Positions 59,344-64,000 of a stretch of DNA of 64,000 nt are shown here, in pieces. The stretch spans positions 171,760,325 to 171,824,324 of the forward strand of contig NC_133536.1 in the NCBI RefSeq assembly GCF_048544455.1. Reading direction: 5' to 3'. Position numbers and translations under genes: made by a program. The stretch is from Silene latifolia. Lineage: Eukaryota; Streptophyta; Magnoliopsida; Caryophyllales; Caryophyllaceae. The notes beneath the pieces were generated by a model. It saw only the letters and a list, made by a program, of their open reading frames with translations, searched no databases and was not told the origin of the DNA. Each line of letters begins with the position of its first letter. The first letter of the stretch is position 1.

Positions 59344-61005
59344 TGGAGGACGAAAAGGTTCACGATCAGACGCATCTTCAGTCGATCGACCATGTAGGTC
59401 GATCGATCGATCGCTTCCGAGACCAGAAACTTCATCATTATTCGAATCGTCGATCGACTAGGTATGTCAGTCGATTGACTGATGTACCTGCTGATCGTCT
59501 TTTTCTTGCTACTGTTCATTCCAGCCTTTTTCTTACTCGGTTCCGCCCCATCTTTTCCAGTAACATTTTCGACCATAGCGGACCCATCAAGGGTAGACCC
59601 ACTCCTCAAAGTAATCGCATTTAGAGTCTCTTTTTGATCCGGCTGCGACGGTAAATGCCCCGGAGCTCGAGTTGCACGTTTGCTTGCCAATTGGCAATTT
59701 GACTCTCCAACATTTTTGTAGAAGTCTCTCTAGCTAGAGACTCCTTTTGCAGCAAACCCGACAAATTCTGAACCATGTTTTTCAGTTCAGAAATATCAGA
59801 ACCTTGAAATTGCTGCTGCTGAGGCACATAGGGAGGCTTTTGATACTGCTGCTGCTGCTTATGAGGGGGCACATAGTTTTGCTGCTGCTGCGGACCCGGA
59901 TTAAGGACATTCTGGTTAGTCCACCTCAAATTGGGATGGACATTAGAGGGATCGGGATAAGTACTAGTCTGCCTAAAGTGTTGAAAGGCAGCACATATTT
60001 CATTCGAACTAGTACAAAACTCCGAAACATGTCCCTCTCCTCCACATATTTTGCATGTAAAGGGACCGTCTGAAACTGCATTAACTATATATATCCCACC
60101 TTTTTGGGATCCCCCAAAATCTAGCTTGTCAAATCTCACAGTAAGGGCCTCTATTACAGCTGTAGTGGGAGATTCAGCTGCTCTTCTCTGATTCCCTCTA
60201 GAATTTCCATGCTCAGCTTTATGGGTGGCCATATCTTCAATAATCTTCATCCCCTTAGTCTCTCCACTATTCTCCTAGAATCTGCCATTAGCTGCGGCAT
60301 CCAGGATAGCCCTCTGATCATCATAAAGCCCGTTATAGAATTGATTACGCAGGAACCATTGCTCGAACCCATGGTGCGGAATAGATCGCACCAGTCTCTT
60401 GAAACGGACCCATGCCTCATGAAAATACTCATCAGGACCCTGTTTAAAGCTTGTGATATGAGCTCTAATCGCATTGGTCTTCGATGCAGAGAAATATTTT
60501 TTATAAAATGCTAGGGCCAGCGAATTCCAATCAGTAATCCCATTAGCAGCTCGATCCAGATCTCGGTACCACTCCCTAGCAGCATCACAGAGCGAGAATA
60601 TGAACATCGTCTCTTTTATCTTGTCCTGGGTCACACCTGCTGGTGGGGGTATGGAACAACAATAGTCAATGAATATCTCCATATGTTTAGCTGCATCTTC
60701 ATTCGCAGCTCCCCCAAATTGATTTCTCTCAACCAAGTTAATGTAAGACGGTTTCGCTTCGAATTTCTATCCGTACTGGCTGGCAACGCGAATCCCTTTT
60801 AGAGATTCTCAACTTTTGGCTCAGAGTGACTGGCTATACTTGCTTCTTCAGCCATATCTGGAGATGTAACGGTCTCAGCTGAAGAAGTAGAAATAGGAGA
60901 TGAAGGTGGATCCTCCTCAAATAGCGCGTTCTCGTAATAACTGGACAGAGTACTCAGCTCTTCCTCTGTCGGCAATACTCTAGATGATCGTCTCAACTCA
61001 CGCAA
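59328..61005 (-). pseudogene. gag: Athila-2 gag
   Basis: N-terminal part 61005-60799 (MRELRRSSRVLPTEEELSTL). Core 60736-60275: IKETMFIFSLCDAAREWYRD, NSLALAFYKKYFSASKTNAI, FHEAWVRFKRLVRSIPHHGF. After a stop the same frame gives 60250-59621 with zinc knuckle CKICGGEGHVSEFC and a Gln-rich linker. A frame change near 59660 leads to 59690-59328 with the NAITLRSGSTLDGSAM motif of Athila gag. Frame changes near 60760, 59660 and 59340 and the stop at 60275 break it. The last segment contains the family palindromes inside coding sequence (59379-59482). Confidence 0.87.
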
Positions 61006-61165
61006 AGTCTTCTCGATCTCAGGATCTAACGGTCGTAATTCGCCACCCTGTGACCTGCGCGTAAGAGGAAACTACAAGTAGAATATGAGAACAGTTTAAG
61101 GAACAGATGTCCCTTAAACTAAGAAAAAGACTAAAATAAAAACAACTAAAAATTAAAGAATTGCC

Positions 61166-61183
61166 TCCCCGGCAACGGCGCCA
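61166..61183 (-). promoter_or_regulatory. Primer binding site of Athila-2
   Basis: Minus strand TGGCGCCGTTGCCGGGGA, five bases from the 5' LTR; Athila-type, one base different from the Athila-1 site. Confidence 0.92.
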
Positions 61184-61188
61184 AAATT

Positions 61189-62776
61189 TGATACCGTCGT
61201 AGAGTATTAAAAATAAAATTTATAATCCAAACTACTACTATAGATAGTGGCAGTCAGGGTCGAACCACAAGGAGGCAAGCAATTTAAAGTTGTCTAATTT
61301 AAGTCTAAAGTAACAGTTTGGGTGGGGGGGGGGGGGGGGGTTGATTTGAATGATTCTATAACTAAGGCAATAAAATAAAAACTAAACTAAAGCAAATAAA
61401 TGAGCAGTAGAAGAAAATAGATGAAATCAAATATTAAAAGGATGCTAAGATGGTTGGTTCACTGTAGTTTCGACGGCAGTAACTCTAAGTAAACTGATTT
61501 AAGCATGTTAGAGAGGAAAATAAAAAGTCCTCTCGGTCTAATTTAACAGGTAGCAACCTTTCGGCCTAAGCTACGGGTCCCTAAATCTCACTAATACTAA
61601 CTTTCGTTCTTGATTAATGATACTTAAAGCCTAAATTAACTTATCTCTCGATCTTATTAATTTAGTTGTCTTAATTAAGTAGTCTATTTTCCTCCCTATC
61701 TTTCGATCTATCGGGTCAGTCAATTCTTAAGCATTCAACTAGTCGCGTGCACTCGATTCGTCAAATATAGCACCTAAATTAATTAAATCGAAGCTAATCT
61801 AACACGTGGCAGTCGATCAACCATGCAAGGCGGTCGATCGACCTACGAACCCAGTCGATCGACCAGAGCCCGATAACAGGTTACCTATTGTCGAAACCGT
61901 CTAACCTACAGATCCCCTACATCTTAGCACGTAGGATTTAGCTACTCATGATGGTGATAATAACAACAATAAAATTAACAAATAAAGCAATTGGATTCAT
62001 AATTGAATTAACTAAATAAATAACTAACATGAAACGAGGATTTGGCTTTGGGGAATCTAAACTAGCAATTCTAAACTACAGAAGAATTAAAGCAACGAAA
62101 TTGAACAACGGAACAGAGGAATAACGTAAAGAAGAATTGAAGAGAAAAGACCAAAACCCAATGCGAAAAGAAAACTTTATTGATGAAAACTAATCTAGAC
62201 TAATGAAATAATCCAAAATTCAACTTCTGTGTATTGAACCCTAATTAATTCGATCTCCTCTTCTGAAACCTCAGGTTACGTTATATAGATAGTCTTACGT
62301 AACTTTTATTCCTAAAACCTAATTACATTGGGCTTTCTCGTTTTCCAAATTTGCGTCAGATTAAAGTAGCGGTCGATCGACCGAGGACAGTGGTCGATCG
62401 ACCTAAGCACGATGTGAACAGTAGCTTCTGGCTTGATACTTAAGATTCAGCTTTCTTGGTCAATCGACCGAGTATGTCAGTCGATCGACTGCCTCTACTA
62501 GAGTTATGCCTCTGCCATCTTCTCGTAAATTTGTCTTTCAGGCCTCGAAACGCGCACCAAGTTCGTTTCTTGAGTAAATACTTCATGTCAAATAATATGC
62601 CAAGTACTCGGGGACGGATTTGGCTCATTTTCCGCTGGATTCTTCGTGTTTCTGCAATATTACACGAGAACATGAAAGTAGACGGAAATAGGGAAAATAG
62701 TAGCATAAACTACATAATTGAGCTCTGAAATGCGTGTGAAATAGGGTGTAAAATATCGTATTTTAGACACGCATCA
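61189..62776 (-). repeat. 5' LTR of Athila-2
   Basis: 1588 bases, nearly identical to 54187-55776. Palindrome pairs at 61812-61865, 62371-62402 and 62458-62489, TATA-like box near 62280-62290, ATGAGTAGCTAA at 61938-61949 (minus), a G-rich run at 61325-61340. Confidence 0.93.
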
Positions 62777-62935
62777 AGCCTAATAAAAGACCAAATCGAG
62801 CGCGATACCTGACAATTTTGAAGGAGGTGTTCTGTAGATTCTTCCGCATCTTCACATCTTGGGCAAATAGGATTATCACTCAAATTCCTCTTGACCCGAT
62901 TCACGTTAACCATGATTCTATCATGAGCGGATAGC
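62777..62935 (-). pseudogene. LINE E, zinc-binding reverse transcriptase tail
   Basis: Reads LSAHDRIMVNVNRVKRNLSD, then CPRCEDAEESTEHLLQNC and SRSIWSFIRL: a zf-RVT module (C-x2-C, H, C). The frame joins that of 54186 downwards across Athila-2 when one target copy is removed (IRLDPNSAYF). Its 5' side is cut by the next LTR at 62936, so the polymerase core is outside the window or lost. Confidence 0.85.
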
Positions 62936-64000
62936 TGATACGTGCCTAATGTACGGTCTTTTTGGCCTATTTCAGCGCGTATTTCCATGCATTTATATAC
63001 TGTTTTTATAGTATTTTGCCCCGAATTGGCTACTTTGGTGTATTTTGTCCTTTTTGTAGGAATAATCGCGGAAGTAGCGAAACCATGCTCTATTTCGTCC
63101 TTTTTGCATGCATTTAGAGGAGACGGGATTATCCCAGAGTGAGATGCTGTACTTGAAGAGTCGTTGCACGCATTACGAAGCATTTGGGTGAAGACGTGAG
63201 CTGAATTGAAGACCCAAGTGGTCTATCGAGCTGTTTATGGGACGATCGAGAGGTCCCCAAGCTTCCCAAGACTCGATCGAGTTGTTCCTCACTCGATCGA
63301 GTAAGCTGCCTTTGTTCTAGTCCTCGATCGAGAACCCTTCTGGACGATCGAGGGGTTTCTGCCAAGACGTTGGTCGATCGAGTGGTGTTCCCTACTCGAT
63401 CGAGAAGCCTTCGATGCTGTGGGCTTTAATTAGCCGTGTTTGGTTTATTCTGCAATAATACTTAGACTTTTCCTATTTAACCGAGGATTACTAGGTTAAT
63501 TAGGATATCTTTTAATCATTTTTTTTACTCTTAGACTATCTCTTTTACTATCATTCATATTAGAAGAACCTACTGTTACTTTTACGTTGCTTTCACTTTG
63601 GGATTATTGCACTCGGATTTCGTCGTTCTTTACGCCGGATTGCTCAGATTGTAATCTCCTCCTTCTCTTAATAATAATTTACCTTTTGTTGCTCTTAATT
63701 CTTGTTTACGTTATCATTATTTCTTGCCCTAATTTCTGTTATTGCGCTTTATAATTATTATTTCGTTATGTCTTCTGCTGGGATTTTATGTGCTGTTAGA
63801 TCAATTATGAATATGAGTAGCTAATTCCCCTTCATGTTGGGATTAGGGGATCTGCGGTAGAATAATGACGACGTAGCGAATGAATTAGACGAATTGACTA
63901 AGAGACTCTGTCACTATAGCAATATAACTGTAATCACCGACCTAGTTGAGTGCACGCTTCTATGTCACCCATTAAACTGGCTACAATTAGTCCTGGATCG
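62936..64000 (+). repeat. Third Athila-like LTR, left part
   Basis: Starts TGATACGTGCC and runs off the window. It contains many CTCGATCGAG palindromes (63226-63410), a TATA-like CCTATTTAACC (63468-63478), and ATGAGTAGCTAA on the plus strand at 63813-63824 followed by GTTGGGATTAGGGGATCTG. This matches the reverse of the Athila-2 block, so the LTR is in plus orientation. The preceding ATAGC (62931-62935) would be the target duplication. No protein seen up to 64000. Confidence 0.75.

Larger units (their letters stand above)
54187..62776 (-). mobile_element. Athila-2: Athila-type Ty3/gypsy element without RT/integrase, complete ends
   Basis: LTRs 54187-55776 and 61189-62776 (TGATACCGTC...ACGCATCA), primer site 61166-61183, polypurine tract at 55777-55789. 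Target duplication AGCCC (54182-54186) and AGCCT (62777-62781), one transition apart. Inside are gag and protease only; 55790-57996 is non-coding where pol and the late ORF would be. The two LTRs are nearly identical by eye, so it is the youngest LTR element here. It disrupts LINE E between the zinc region and RNase H. Confidence 0.93.

Noticed and set aside
62942-63365. Short ORFs in the LTR at 62936
   Set aside because: They cross the palindrome cluster and have no recognisable domain; the region is LTR promoter.

Overview
This is a gene-poor, transposon-dense stretch of nuclear DNA from a flowering plant, almost certainly a eudicot. The evidence is the set of element families: Ty1/copia with an initiator-Met tRNA primer site, Athila-type Ty3/gypsy with the TGGCGCC primer site, Tat-type and chromovirus-type Ty3 LTRs, L1-clade LINEs with DUF4283/zinc-knuckle ORF1, and a CACTA transposon. 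The LTR style (repeated CGATCG palindromes) would fit Caryophyllales such as Silene, but that is an impression and not a proof. No rRNA, tRNA, CRISPR array or intact host gene was seen.

Layout. 1-6228: 5' part of a minus-strand copia element with a decayed gag-pol, cut by the window edge. 6229-9429: an antisense intron-bearing plant-mobile-domain-like fragment, a truncated Tat-type LTR and a piece of another LTR. 9741-17000: a cluster of 5'-truncated LINE insertions, each next to a long (TAA/TTA)n array. 17760-29630: one Ty3-type element with TSD ATGTG. It has no pol and one orphan ORF, and its 3' LTR was later split by an almost intact L1-type LINE (23611-28414). This element landed in the last exon of a 2-oxoglutarate/Fe(II) dioxygenase (2OGD) gene on the minus strand, whose exons lie at 29631-30239 with a remnant at 17706-17759. 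Upstream of that gene, 30960-33640 is a tandem array of three ~0.9 kb units, each with a TATA box and a first-exon-like ORF. A fourth partial unit flanks the next insertion.

36717-52003: an Athila-type element (Athila-1, minus strand) that keeps gag, protease and a late ORF but lacks reverse transcriptase and integrase. It carries a CACTA transposon (41428-43176, TSD ATG). Its 5' LTR holds a solo LTR of a second Athila-like family (46908-50862, TSD ACATG), which in turn holds a Tat solo LTR (47322-49746, TSD ATCTT). 53336-62935: a LINE with zinc-finger and RNase H domains, interrupted by a complete young Athila-type element (Athila-2, 54187-62776) that again has gag and protease only. 62936-64000: the start of another LTR, also inside that LINE.

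The elements work as layers of parasites rather than as a pathway. Non-autonomous gag-protease elements would need reverse transcriptase from relatives. Two signals cross family borders: a tiny ATG-AGT-AGC-TAA reading frame at the same relative place in six LTR copies of three families, and family-specific palindromic motif pairs a short way upstream of the TATA box in at least five LTR families.
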